Shown here: piece by piece, positions 21,929 to 30,213 of the stretch
How the letters are laid out: each line of letters begins with the position of its first letter
Position numbering within the stretch: position 1 is the stretch's first letter
Origin: a virus
Reading direction: 5' to 3' (one strand)
IMG/VR virus record: IMGVR_UViG_3300025879_001431
Location: 1-32,697 of that record
Length of the DNA: 32,697 bases
Notes under the pieces: generated by a model
The model's input: only the letters and a program-made list of their open reading frames with translations
The model's database searches: none
What the model was told of the DNA's origin: nothing
Position numbers and translations under genes: made by a program

Positions 21929-22711
21929 TTAATCGTTTTTCAATTCTTGTAACTTCACTGTCTGAAAAATGTAACTCATAATCCTTCTCTTCAATAAAGA
22001 TATTAAACATCCATCTAACGGGAATTCTTGACTAATAGATAACTCAAACCAAGGGACAGTGTTAATCCTTTCTTCCACCTCTTCTTTGTCGAGGTCATTA
22101 CCTCTATAAACATTTCCATCGTTTTTCTTATATAGATGATTTTCGTTAATTATTTCACCTATATTGTGTTTACTACCCTGGTAAATCTTTTCGATATAAC
22201 ATTTATTTTCCATGGTTTTTTTAGTGATTCTCTTAATCTTAAATTGATAAACGTAGAACTCTTTTTTGTATACGAAATAGAAAAAGCCAGAACCCCTTTT
22301 AAGTTCTTTAATACTTTCTTCGTTAATAACTTTTTTAATACTGATACTATCATTAACTAATGACCATAATGTTTTTGACACCATAAACATATTCCTGAAT
22401 TTATCAGAAGCATACTCAGCTATTTTTAATATCTCATTACTTTCTTCATCACCTTTAGTCCTAATACTATTATATACTAAATCGGTTAAAAGTATTTCAT
22501 CGTCAAAATCTTCAGGTAATCTTTTAAGTGTAATAAACTGACCATCACTCAGTATTCTTTGCATACTAGAATAGTGTATTGTAAGTTCTTGAAAAGATGG
22601 GTATAGTTCAAAACTATCAAGTTTATTCTCAACTTTTTTAATGTAGTCTAAAACTAAGTATTGTTTATATTCGAAGTCTATTGGTTGTTCAATTATCCAA
22701 TCGTATTCCAT
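21929..22711 (-). CDS. Hypothetical protein, 260 aa
   Basis: A soluble, mostly helical N-terminal half (YKQYLVLDYIKKVENKLDSF, then ELTIHYSSMQRIL) and a basic C-terminal half with YVYQFKIKRITKKTMENKCY. The style is that of conserved hypothetical proteins of large Bacteroidetes phages, but I cannot name a family. It is the first gene of the operon leading to the methyltransferase. Confidence 0.75.
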   Translation of the reverse strand: MEYDWIIEQPIDFEYKQYLVLDYIKKVENKLDSFELYPSFQELTIHYSSMQRILSDGQFITLKRLPEDFDDEILLTDLVYNSIRTKGDEESNEILKIAEYASDKFRNMFMVSKTLWSLVNDSISIKKVINEESIKELKRGSGFFYFVYKKEFYVYQFKIKRITKKTMENKCYIEKIYQGSKHNIGEIINENHLYKKNDGNVYRGNDLDKEEVEERINTVPWFELSISQEFPLDGCLISLLKRRIMSYIFQTVKLQELKND

Positions 22712-22747
22712 AGTGAAATTTTAATATATAATAATGAAGTTACACAA

Positions 22748-24349
22748 TTATTCAACTCTAAAAACGTAATATGTGGTACCATTAACATCAGTTTCACTTT
22801 CTTCTCCGTCATACCCTCCTAAAGTATTACCTAAACCATCCGTATCTAAAACATCCTCAACTAAGTCATTCATGTCTACGTAATTTATCAATTCCATACC
22901 ATAATCATTCATATAACTAAGGATATTATCCTTTACATCATCAAGTCTATCTTCAACCGCACTCTCAACCATACCGACAGTGGGTTCTCCCTCAGGTGAT
23001 GATTTAATATTGTTAATCTCAAACTCAATATCCTCAACATATCCTTCTGCAGTTTCAACTGATTCTTCATCATCTGAATTATAAATAATATCATTTTGTT
23101 CATCTAACTCACTCTCTAATTTTTCAATTTTCGATTCTTGTTCGCTGGAGAGTGGTAAGTCCTCCTCATCAAAGTAGCTTTCAGGTGATTCATAAACATC
23201 ATTCTCGAACATTTCCTCAAAGTATTCAAGTACTTCATCAACATCGATATGACTCTCTAAGAAGCCTTGATTAAAACCTTCAAGTCCAGTATCTTCAATA
23301 AGATTCTCTTGAGACTCTTTCGCAGCAGCATATACTTCATTCCATTCCCCAACTATCCAGACAGAATTTTCAAAGTCAGTACCTAACCATTCAAATGTAG
23401 TGAGACCATAATGGTCATATTCTGCAGGGACTAAATTATAAATGGTTTCACCCTCATCCTCATCTATGTCAGCACCATAATCATCTTTGATGACATCAAA
23501 AACAGCATTCGCTTTATTAGCCTCATCATTATCCTCCTCCAATGACCATACATCATTATCTTTTCTATCTTGAGCATCACGTAATCTCCTTGCATTTCTT
23601 TGCATTTGTTGTTGAGCACGAATTCTATTCATTTCCATTCGAGCAGACTCTTTATCTTTGAATATTTTTAACTCTCGACTAAAGTTATCTTTAAGATATT
23701 CCTGTATTTTACTATTAATTTTCTCCCATTCAGGTGTACCTAATATCCATTTTTTACTAAAAACATTATCGGGTGCATCAAAAAACGTTTGTTCCCCATG
23801 ATATTTTTGAAGTAACGCTACTTTATAGAACCTATCCTGTGACTTAGCAGTTTTATCAATAATATAAAATAACTTACCATCACGGTTATAGGTGTCAAAG
23901 TGACTAGAACCCTGTTTAGATGCAGTACACCATTTTGTTCCCGCCCCATAATAACAAGACGCATCGTGAGTTTCAGGTGTTACAACCACAAACCTCTCGT
24001 CCTCATAAATCTGTTTGGCTCCATCAAGCTCTTTAACATCTCTTCTGACTTTATTTTCATGTGCATCAATGGCGTCTTGTATGTCTGATATCTCATCATA
24101 AAGATATATGTCTTTAACAGGTAAAACTTTTTGATATCTAATAAAATTCTCAATTACCTCTTTAGTTTTATTAATATCTATACTCCCACTTTTTAGTGAA
24201 TTACCTAAAAACATCAAGTACTTATGATTTGAAGCCAAATCTCTTGAAAGTAAAAATATACTTTTTAACTCATCGTTGGTGAACTTCTCTTTAAATTTCT
24301 TTAGGAAGTCATCTTTCCTTCCCTCTAATAATATGTGCCTTAATTCCAT
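22748..24349 (-). CDS. Acidic phage protein with a WCTA motif, 533 aa
   Basis: The frame is open back to 24403, but the ATG at 24349 (MELRHILLEGRKDDFLKKFK) is preferred. It avoids overlapping the sulfotransferase gene and stands 14 nt after TATTTATA. A central segment HDASCYYGAGTKWCTASKQG followed by HFDTYNRDGKLFYII is a recognisable motif (G-x-GT-x-WC, then Y...LYYI) shared with many phage proteins and with PcfJ-like plasmid proteins; its activity is unknown. The second half is extremely acidic. MELRHILLE at the start resembles a T4-type capsid-targeting peptide cut after L-x-E. A packaged or head-associated protein is possible. Confidence 0.75.
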   Translation of the reverse strand: MELRHILLEGRKDDFLKKFKEKFTNDELKSIFLLSRDLASNHKYLMFLGNSLKSGSIDINKTKEVIENFIRYQKVLPVKDIYLYDEISDIQDAIDAHENKVRRDVKELDGAKQIYEDERFVVVTPETHDASCYYGAGTKWCTASKQGSSHFDTYNRDGKLFYIIDKTAKSQDRFYKVALLQKYHGEQTFFDAPDNVFSKKWILGTPEWEKINSKIQEYLKDNFSRELKIFKDKESARMEMNRIRAQQQMQRNARRLRDAQDRKDNDVWSLEEDNDEANKANAVFDVIKDDYGADIDEDEGETIYNLVPAEYDHYGLTTFEWLGTDFENSVWIVGEWNEVYAAAKESQENLIEDTGLEGFNQGFLESHIDVDEVLEYFEEMFENDVYESPESYFDEEDLPLSSEQESKIEKLESELDEQNDIIYNSDDEESVETAEGYVEDIEFEINNIKSSPEGEPTVGMVESAVEDRLDDVKDNILSYMNDYGMELINYVDMNDLVEDVLDTDGLGNTLGGYDGEESETDVNGTTYYVFRVE

Positions 24350-24374
24350 CTGTAATGTTTTATTATAAATACCT

Positions 24375-25013
24375 TTATATCCAAGAATCTTTATTATAAC
24401 CAAATTTAGTAAAATATGGTGTCATTCTTTCATAAACATAGTCAGCAATTTCTTGAGTATAAAACCTTTTAAATCTTTGCCATTGTCCCTCATAAACATC
24501 AAAAGGTGAACCATTTTTAAAATGATTCACATCAATATATTCCCTTATTACATTTTCCATGTGTTCGTTTTTTTCAAAGAATGGTAACTTACGTAAATCA
24601 TCACCCATCGTTTCCATATGTATGATATAATCGGGTTCCTTGTGGAAGTTATCCCATTGGAGTAGAAAGAATGGTCCTGTGGATTCTATATTATCATCTG
24701 CAAAGTGAATGTTTTTAAGGTAGTCGAAGAAATTTAGTTCTTTACCATTTTCACTATACTCGGTAAGTACATCTAAATACGATGAAACAACCAACGAATA
24801 GGGGTTCCGTACATTACATACTAACGTCCACTCTTCAGTACCCTTAGGAAAACCTTGTTCATGTGTAAACGAACCATTACTACCATGATAATGATTATTA
24901 TAATGATTGTATAAATCGTCAACACCCATAGATAAAAAATAGTTACCTATTGTCCTTGAACCACAACCGGCAGTCCCCCACCAAACAAATTTAAATTTTT
25001 TACTTGCATTCAT
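24375..25013 (-). CDS. Sulfotransferase-family protein
   Basis: A protein of 212 aa. The 5'-phosphosulfate loop is WWGTAGCGSRTIGNYFLS (11-28) and the 3'-phosphate motif is VRNPYSLVVSSYLD (about 82-95). The C-terminal YERMTPYFTKFGYNKDSW is also a typical end of phage and cyanophage sulfotransferases. These enzymes transfer sulfate from PAPS to sugars or proteins. It begins next to the divergent 43-aa gene and lies at the border of the oxygenase/glycosyltransferase region, so a role in modifying a surface glycan or virion protein is plausible. Confidence 0.85.
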   Translation of the reverse strand: MNASKKFKFVWWGTAGCGSRTIGNYFLSMGVDDLYNHYNNHYHGSNGSFTHEQGFPKGTEEWTLVCNVRNPYSLVVSSYLDVLTEYSENGKELNFFDYLKNIHFADDNIESTGPFFLLQWDNFHKEPDYIIHMETMGDDLRKLPFFEKNEHMENVIREYIDVNHFKNGSPFDVYEGQWQRFKRFYTQEIADYVYERMTPYFTKFGYNKDSWI

Positions 25014-25086
25014 ATTTACTGATTTTACTTTAAACGTATATTTATGGATAAATAATAAACTTAAATTTTTTTAAAGAAACATAATT

Positions 25087-25218
25087 ATGGGATGCGGTTG
25101 TAAAAACAAACAGAATAATCAATCAAAGACTCAGCAACAAGCTCAGTCTCAAACAACACAAAGTAAAGTTCAAAACGCCATTAAAAAGACCGTTGAGAAG
25201 TATTACGAAAAAAAGTAG
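25087..25218 (+). CDS. 43-aa CGC-motif peptide
   Basis: Found by direct reading: ATG at 25087, TAG at 25218. The peptide begins MGCGCKNKQNNQSKTQQQAQ, then a Gln/Ser-rich stretch and a basic helix ending in VEKYYEKK. The MGCGCK start is a pattern I have seen in small proteins of T4-like marine phages; the paired cysteines could bind a metal. It is followed by its own terminator. Confidence 0.75.
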   Translation: MGCGCKNKQNNQSKTQQQAQSQTTQSKVQNAIKKTVEKYYEKK

Positions 25219-25248
25219 TTTTAATTTAAAATACTTTATAGACTTATA

Positions 25249-25272
25249 GGGAGATTAATTCTCCCTTTTTTT
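25249..25272 (+). terminator. Rho-independent terminator
   Basis: GGGAGA-TTAAT-TCTCCC followed by seven T on the plus strand, 30 nt after the stop of the 43-aa gene. Confidence 0.9.
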
Positions 25273-25296
25273 GTATTTATTAATAAAAGATATTAT

Positions 25297-26274
25297 ATGG
25301 ACTTAATTCAATTTTTAGAAGATTCCGACTTAGGAGATTTCATTAAAAAGTATTTCAATGGCAATGAGGATTCATTTATTCAATTTCTTAAATCTAAAGA
25401 TTTAATAGGTGAGATGATGGACCATCTTATTGAGGAAGGTTACTTAACTCAAGCAATGAGTGCATATTATGAAGAAAACCCTCAATTTGTTATTGAGTTC
25501 TTACTAGGGTATTTAGATGATGTCACCATGGATGGTAATAAATATTGGATGTCTATTGACCGTGAAGATTTATCTAAGTACTTTGGCAATAGTAGAAATA
25601 ATATGTCACAGGATATCGCAAAACTAATATTACAAGAAGATTTCCCCTATTTAGATATCGATACAAGTATTTACGACCTCACTGATTTTATTGGTGACCT
25701 AACACCTGAGAATGTTAAATCACTAAAACAATCCGTTTACAATGAAGTTGAAGGTGAAGAAGTTGAGATTGACGGAGTAAAGGATATAGTAACTGTAGAT
25801 ATCGTCAACAATATGGATGACGATGAATTGTCTCAATTTATCAAGGAAAACACACCTGATGTTTTACAAGAATTGGAAAATATAAATAGAAACGCCGAAG
25901 AAGGTGCAATCTATGATGAGATGTATGATGATGTGATGAATGAATTAAGAGGACTATTCGAAGAACATTTCTTCTCACGTGAAAACCCATTTAAAAGAAA
26001 GACATACAAAAAGGGTTCTAGTGAACCAATCGAAGTTCAAGATTACCAATATCAGGTGGACGTGACAAAGTTACTCCCAAGAGTTATTAAAAGAGTATTA
26101 GATTGGGGCGGTTACCAAAGTGACAATGACTTTGAGTATTATGGTAGTTTGGAATCCCTATTAGAATATTACATAGGTGAGGAGGGTGAAGAGTTGAGTG
26201 TCTCTTGGCCTGAGTGGGCCGACGATGAAAAAGTCCGTGAATATGTCAACGACAACTTCCAAGAATATATTTAG
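25297..26274 (+). CDS. Acidic hypothetical protein, 325 aa
   Basis: Soluble and very acidic (MDLIQFLEDSDLGDFIKKYF at the start, ending REYVNDNFQEYI). The centre contains short helical units such as DLTDFIGDLTPENVKSLKQS and a basic segment near EHFFSRENPFKRKTYKKGSS. It resembles the acidic proteins at 7125, 8420 and 22748 in composition. No domain is recognised. TATTTATT lies 15 nt before the ATG. Confidence 0.75.
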   Translation: MDLIQFLEDSDLGDFIKKYFNGNEDSFIQFLKSKDLIGEMMDHLIEEGYLTQAMSAYYEENPQFVIEFLLGYLDDVTMDGNKYWMSIDREDLSKYFGNSRNNMSQDIAKLILQEDFPYLDIDTSIYDLTDFIGDLTPENVKSLKQSVYNEVEGEEVEIDGVKDIVTVDIVNNMDDDELSQFIKENTPDVLQELENINRNAEEGAIYDEMYDDVMNELRGLFEEHFFSRENPFKRKTYKKGSSEPIEVQDYQYQVDVTKLLPRVIKRVLDWGGYQSDNDFEYYGSLESLLEYYIGEEGEELSVSWPEWADDEKVREYVNDNFQEYI

Positions 26275-26326
26275 TATCTTATTTTCTTTATAACCTTTTG
26301 ATTTATCTTTTAATAAAAAATAATTT

Positions 26327-26905
26327 ATGAGAGTTAATTCATTAATAATAGATGACTTTTACAATAACCCTTACGAGGTTAGAGAATTTGCATTAAGTCA
26401 GGACTTTAACGTAACAGGTACGTTTCCAGGTTTTAGAACAAAACCCTTTCTGAATGAAAACATAAAAAAAACTATCGGAGATATTCTTAGACCTTTCGCA
26501 GGTGAAATAACATGGTGGGGTGGTGAGTATACCGGTTCATTTCAATACACCACCGCCGATGACCGTTCATGGATTCATTCTGACTCATACACTGAGTGGG
26601 CGGGTGTACTTTATTTAACCCCCGACGCACCACTTACCGCAGGTACTGGTATATATAGACACAAACATACAGGGTTAATGACATGGGACCACGAAGAAAA
26701 TGAAGACTACGAGTTCGACCCTAATTCACCTATAGAAACCGCCAAAGACATCACTAAATGGGAACAAGTAGACAAATACGGTAATATATTTAATAGATTA
26801 GTTATGTATCGTGCAGATAACTTTCACATATCGTTAGATTACTTTGGTAGTGACATTAACAACGGGAGACTATTTCAAGTATTCTTCTTTAACACTGAAA
26901 AATAA
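26327..26905 (+). CDS. DUF6445-type Fe(II)/2-oxoglutarate oxygenase-like protein
   Basis: A protein of 192 aa matching the DUF6445 pattern: IIDDFYNNPYEVREFAL, TGTFPGFRTKPFL, then RSWIHSDSYTEWAGVLYLTP, GTGIYRHKHTG and a C-terminal GRLFQVFFF. The H-x-D pair (WIHSD, about 84-88), a later His (NFHIS) and Arg (GRLFQ) fit the iron and 2-oxoglutarate ligands of the cupin oxygenase fold. Family members are common in cyanophages and marine bacteria; the substrate is unknown. It ends 2 nt before a second oxygenase gene, so the two are co-transcribed. Confidence 0.85.
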   Translation: MRVNSLIIDDFYNNPYEVREFALSQDFNVTGTFPGFRTKPFLNENIKKTIGDILRPFAGEITWWGGEYTGSFQYTTADDRSWIHSDSYTEWAGVLYLTPDAPLTAGTGIYRHKHTGLMTWDHEENEDYEFDPNSPIETAKDITKWEQVDKYGNIFNRLVMYRADNFHISLDYFGSDINNGRLFQVFFFNTEK

Positions 26906-26907
26906 TT

Positions 26908-27639
26908 ATGAAAGATTTTTTTAAACAACAAATAATTAACCCTAACTTAGATATTGATTCATTAAGAAATGAATTTAACACAAATAAAGTTGCAGTAATA
27001 AAAAATTTCTTAAACCCTGTCATCGCAGAAAAGTTACATAAGTGGTTTACTGAAGAAATGCCTAAAAATTGGTGGAGAATATCCTCACACCCTAAATTAA
27101 ATGGTGATGATGGTTTTGATTTAATACCATTCGACGATACACATCTTAAAGAAATACGAGATATGTATACTCATTCGATTAATACATTTAAAGATAATAA
27201 ATTTGCATACAATTTCCATAGGACCGTTAATGACCATGACACAGATTGTAACTGTTACGAGTGTGGGTTAAGAGAAACTTTAGTCAGTGATGAGGTGTTA
27301 GGATTTCTAAATAGTATTACAAATCAAGGACTAACAGGTACTGATGAAGTATTTGGTGCAGTTTACCTACCAGGTGATTTCTTATCACCACATCAAGACT
27401 CACCTAATGGAACTTTAGGATTTACGCTTCAACTATCTAAGAATTGGAAACCCCAATTCGGTGGTAACTTACATTTTATGGATGGCCCTGATGGTGATGT
27501 TGAAAGAGTTGTGGTACCAAGTTTTAATACTTTAACAATATTTGACCTACCTAAAGGAGTTGGTAAATGGCACTACGTATCTTCAGTTTCACCAGGAGTT
27601 GAGGAATTACGACTAACTTATGCTGGTTGGTTCAAATAA
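26908..27639 (+). CDS. Fe(II)/2-oxoglutarate oxygenase
   Basis: A protein of 243 aa. The C-terminal half has the metal motif SPHQDSPNG (H-x-D), GGNLHFMD, a distal His in GKWHYVSSV and the 2-oxoglutarate Arg in EELRLTYAGWF, the layout of prolyl-hydroxylase-like oxygenases. The N-terminal half (FNTNKVAVIKNFLNPVIAEK) is the usual entry strand of such enzymes. A CNCYECG segment around 111-117 could hold a metal. It begins 2 nt after the DUF6445 gene. Possible substrates include the collagen-like fibre or nucleic acid. Confidence 0.88.
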   Translation: MKDFFKQQIINPNLDIDSLRNEFNTNKVAVIKNFLNPVIAEKLHKWFTEEMPKNWWRISSHPKLNGDDGFDLIPFDDTHLKEIRDMYTHSINTFKDNKFAYNFHRTVNDHDTDCNCYECGLRETLVSDEVLGFLNSITNQGLTGTDEVFGAVYLPGDFLSPHQDSPNGTLGFTLQLSKNWKPQFGGNLHFMDGPDGDVERVVVPSFNTLTIFDLPKGVGKWHYVSSVSPGVEELRLTYAGWFK

Positions 27640-28068
27640 ATCAGGATTAGTAAAAATGCTAATCTCGGTAAGTGTTTCAACACAATAACATTTATCGTAT
27701 GAAGTTATAAAGTCTTTATACCCTTTAAATCCAAAAATGAGTGGTCGGAATATAGAGTCATTCTCCTGCCATAGTAAATCATAATTAAAACCCAAATCAA
27801 TTACTGTATCATACACTTCATGATGATATGATTCCATAATAGTAACATCAGGGTATAATTCATTAAACTCAACTAAATGATTAGGTAATGAACGTTCCTC
27901 TTTATAATCATATTTTTCAATAAAGGATGGGTATATAGTTAACATATCACGAAACCCAATACCATTATCTTTTCTCTTACCTTGGTCCATAAAGTAAACC
28001 ATTAAAATAAAAGGTGTTTTCGATTCTATTAAATCAGAAAACACCTTCTCACTATACTTAACAAACAT
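27613..28068 (-). CDS. Hypothetical protein, 151 aa
   Basis: A soluble alpha/beta protein: MFVKYSEKVFSDLIESKTPF, then ILMVYFMDQGKRKDNGIGFR, ending in TNPDLFEPTSIS. No family is recognised. Its 3' end overlaps the oxygenase gene by 27 nt tail to tail, and its start lies 1 nt after the stop of the next hydroxylase gene, with which it is co-transcribed. Confidence 0.7.
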   Translation of the reverse strand: MFVKYSEKVFSDLIESKTPFILMVYFMDQGKRKDNGIGFRDMLTIYPSFIEKYDYKEERSLPNHLVEFNELYPDVTIMESYHHEVYDTVIDLGFNYDLLWQENDSIFRPLIFGFKGYKDFITSYDKCYCVETLTEISIFTNPDLFEPTSIS

Positions 28069-28069
28069 A

Positions 28070-28687
28070 TTATCTGTAATTTGGTCCTGATATCCAAGAT
28101 ACCAAAGATTTACGACTACCTTTAGTCACTGGTAATACCCTGTGTAATATAAATGACGGGAAAACAATTACTCCACCTTTTTTCTTTGGTAAATCTAAGT
28201 CACGTGAACCAATCTTTAAATTGATATCTCCACCCTCATATTCGTCTTCATCACTTAATTGTACGATTATTGATAATTTTCTATGTGACACTCCTGGTCC
28301 GATATCCGCATGCCACGAATAATGACCTTCGTTCTCCCCATAGTATTTCGTATATTGTAAAGTATCCCCAAAACCAATTAGGTCAAAATTCCAATTCATT
28401 TCGACATTTGCTTCAATGGCGGCACTAGCTAACCTATCGTAAATCCACTTAGTGTTTTCTTCAATGTCAATCCAACTAACTTTACTAACTCTTATCTCAG
28501 GTACTATGTGTAAACCGTCCTCACCACCACCAACTTCGGCATCGGATAAGTTCGATATCTCACCCCACTGAGTGATGTGTTCTAATTCTTCATCTGTGAA
28601 AATATCTTCGAAATAGTAATAGTGTAAATGTTCCACCATCTTATTACGGTAGAATTCAACAAACGGGTCTGAATAAATGTGTTCCAT
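28070..28687 (-). CDS. Prolyl-4-hydroxylase-like Fe(II)/2-oxoglutarate oxygenase
   Basis: A protein of 205 aa of the PKHD/P4H type. Iron ligands are YSWHADIGPG (H-x-D, about 121-130) and the distal His in FILHRVLPV. The 2-oxoglutarate residue is in KGSRKSLVSWISGP. The linking strand LSIIVQLSDEDEYEGGDINL is the characteristic double-stranded helix segment. This is the strongest hydroxylase of the three oxygenases. It lies head to head with the GT17 gene (56 nt between starts), so the hydroxylase and glycosyltransferase may be co-regulated. Confidence 0.92.
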   Translation of the reverse strand: MEHIYSDPFVEFYRNKMVEHLHYYYFEDIFTDEELEHITQWGEISNLSDAEVGGGEDGLHIVPEIRVSKVSWIDIEENTKWIYDRLASAAIEANVEMNWNFDLIGFGDTLQYTKYYGENEGHYSWHADIGPGVSHRKLSIIVQLSDEDEYEGGDINLKIGSRDLDLPKKKGGVIVFPSFILHRVLPVTKGSRKSLVSWISGPNYR

Positions 28688-28743
28688 ATCTTTAATTTTT
28701 AAAAATATAAACTAATATACTTAATAAATAAAGTAGAAAAAGT

Positions 28744-30213
28744 ATGAAAGTTATAGATACATTTATGTTTAGGGATGAACTCGATTTATTGGAGTTTAGA
28801 TTAGAATACCTTTACGACCACGTTGATTACTTCGTGTTAGTGGAATCGACAGTATCACATAGAGGAACCCCTAAAACAACATTTTACTCACTATATAACG
28901 ACCATTTTGAAAAGTATAGGGATAAAATCATTCATGTACTTTCTACAGATATACCTAAAGAAGTGACAAAGTCAATGACTGATAAAGACCCTTACGTTTA
29001 TCGTGAAGAGTTGCAAAGAAGTAAAATTATTGAAGGTATTTCAGAATTAAACTTAGATTATGAAGATATCATATTAGTTTCTGACATAGATGAAATACCA
29101 AACCCAAAATCATTTAAGGAATTACCTGAGTTATTATCGATGTCACCTGTAATATTTAAACAGGATTGGTTAGTTTGGAATGAAACTATGAAAAGAAAAG
29201 AAAAGTGGATTGGTACGACTGCATTTTATAAGACACATTTAATTCAGAACCCAAACGATATTAACCATACACGTCAATTTGATGTTGTTAATAACAAAAG
29301 TGAATACTTAACTATTAACTCAGGTTGGCACCTTAATTGGTTTGGTAACACAGAAGAGTTACTTAATAAGGTTTTTAATACATCAGAAAGAAAAAGGGAT
29401 ATTAACTTTTACCACTTAAATAAGAGCTTTAGAGACCTTATATTAAATAAAAGATACCCACACACCAACCCAACTAAAGTTGAATACCTAGACCCTGTTA
29501 TTAAGTCTACGGTACCCGATAACTTACCTTTTTTCGATGTCAATACTCAACCATCTGTTTATGATGTAGTAATTTATGATGGTGAGGAAGAAGCGTTACT
29601 AATCAGACTTAATGAACTTTACTTATCTGTTGATTATTTTGTGATTTTTGAGGGTAAATATAATAAGAGTAAATTTCTTTACCCCGACATATACGATAAG
29701 ATAAGGGACTTTGAGGATAAGATTATTTATGTACAGTTAGATGACTATAGTACAATGTCTGGTAGTGTGTTTGATTTTGAAACTTCTATGATTCAAGAGA
29801 CTCTATCACATCTTAATTTAAAAGATAATGATTATATCTTTTTCTCAGACATTGAATGTATTCCTTCTTCCGATAACTTCGAAAATAATATGTATGACTT
29901 TGAACGGTTTGAGTTAGAGTTCGTCACTCTTAGAATGAGATGGTTTTATGAAGATTTTGACCAAGAACTTACTGATTATTACTATGGGACTATTTTAACT
30001 AATTGGTCTAAATTAAAAGAAGGTAGTTTTAGTAAATTTTATAATGAAAAAGACGTATCAGTACACTCCATAATGTTTTATCGAGGTTGGTTTTTATGTA
30101 ATTTTTATAAACATAATTATACACTACATGAAGTTGATGATGTGATACAATCCAAAGATAACGGATTCTATCCAGAATACATTAATAAACAAATTTTAGT
30201 TAAATTCGTATAA
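28744..30213 (+). CDS. Tandem GT17-family glycosyltransferase
   Basis: A protein of 489 aa with two copies of the GT17 (MGAT3-like) core. Copy 1: MKVIDTFMFRDELDLLEFRL, YFVLVESTVSHRG and the metal motif LVSDIDEIPNP (91-101), followed by the acceptor-side segment INSGWHLNWFG. Copy 2: VYDVVIYDGEEEALLIRLNE, YFVIFEGKYNKSK and FFSDIECIPSS, where the second acidic residue of SDIDEIP is changed to SDIECIP, so this half may be inactive or altered. The eukaryotic member adds bisecting N-acetylglucosamine; phage and bacterial members modify unknown acceptors. It lies between a hydroxylase and the collagen-like fibre. Confidence 0.92.
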   Translation: MKVIDTFMFRDELDLLEFRLEYLYDHVDYFVLVESTVSHRGTPKTTFYSLYNDHFEKYRDKIIHVLSTDIPKEVTKSMTDKDPYVYREELQRSKIIEGISELNLDYEDIILVSDIDEIPNPKSFKELPELLSMSPVIFKQDWLVWNETMKRKEKWIGTTAFYKTHLIQNPNDINHTRQFDVVNNKSEYLTINSGWHLNWFGNTEELLNKVFNTSERKRDINFYHLNKSFRDLILNKRYPHTNPTKVEYLDPVIKSTVPDNLPFFDVNTQPSVYDVVIYDGEEEALLIRLNELYLSVDYFVIFEGKYNKSKFLYPDIYDKIRDFEDKIIYVQLDDYSTMSGSVFDFETSMIQETLSHLNLKDNDYIFFSDIECIPSSDNFENNMYDFERFELEFVTLRMRWFYEDFDQELTDYYYGTILTNWSKLKEGSFSKFYNEKDVSVHSIMFYRGWFLCNFYKHNYTLHEVDDVIQSKDNGFYPEYINKQILVKFV

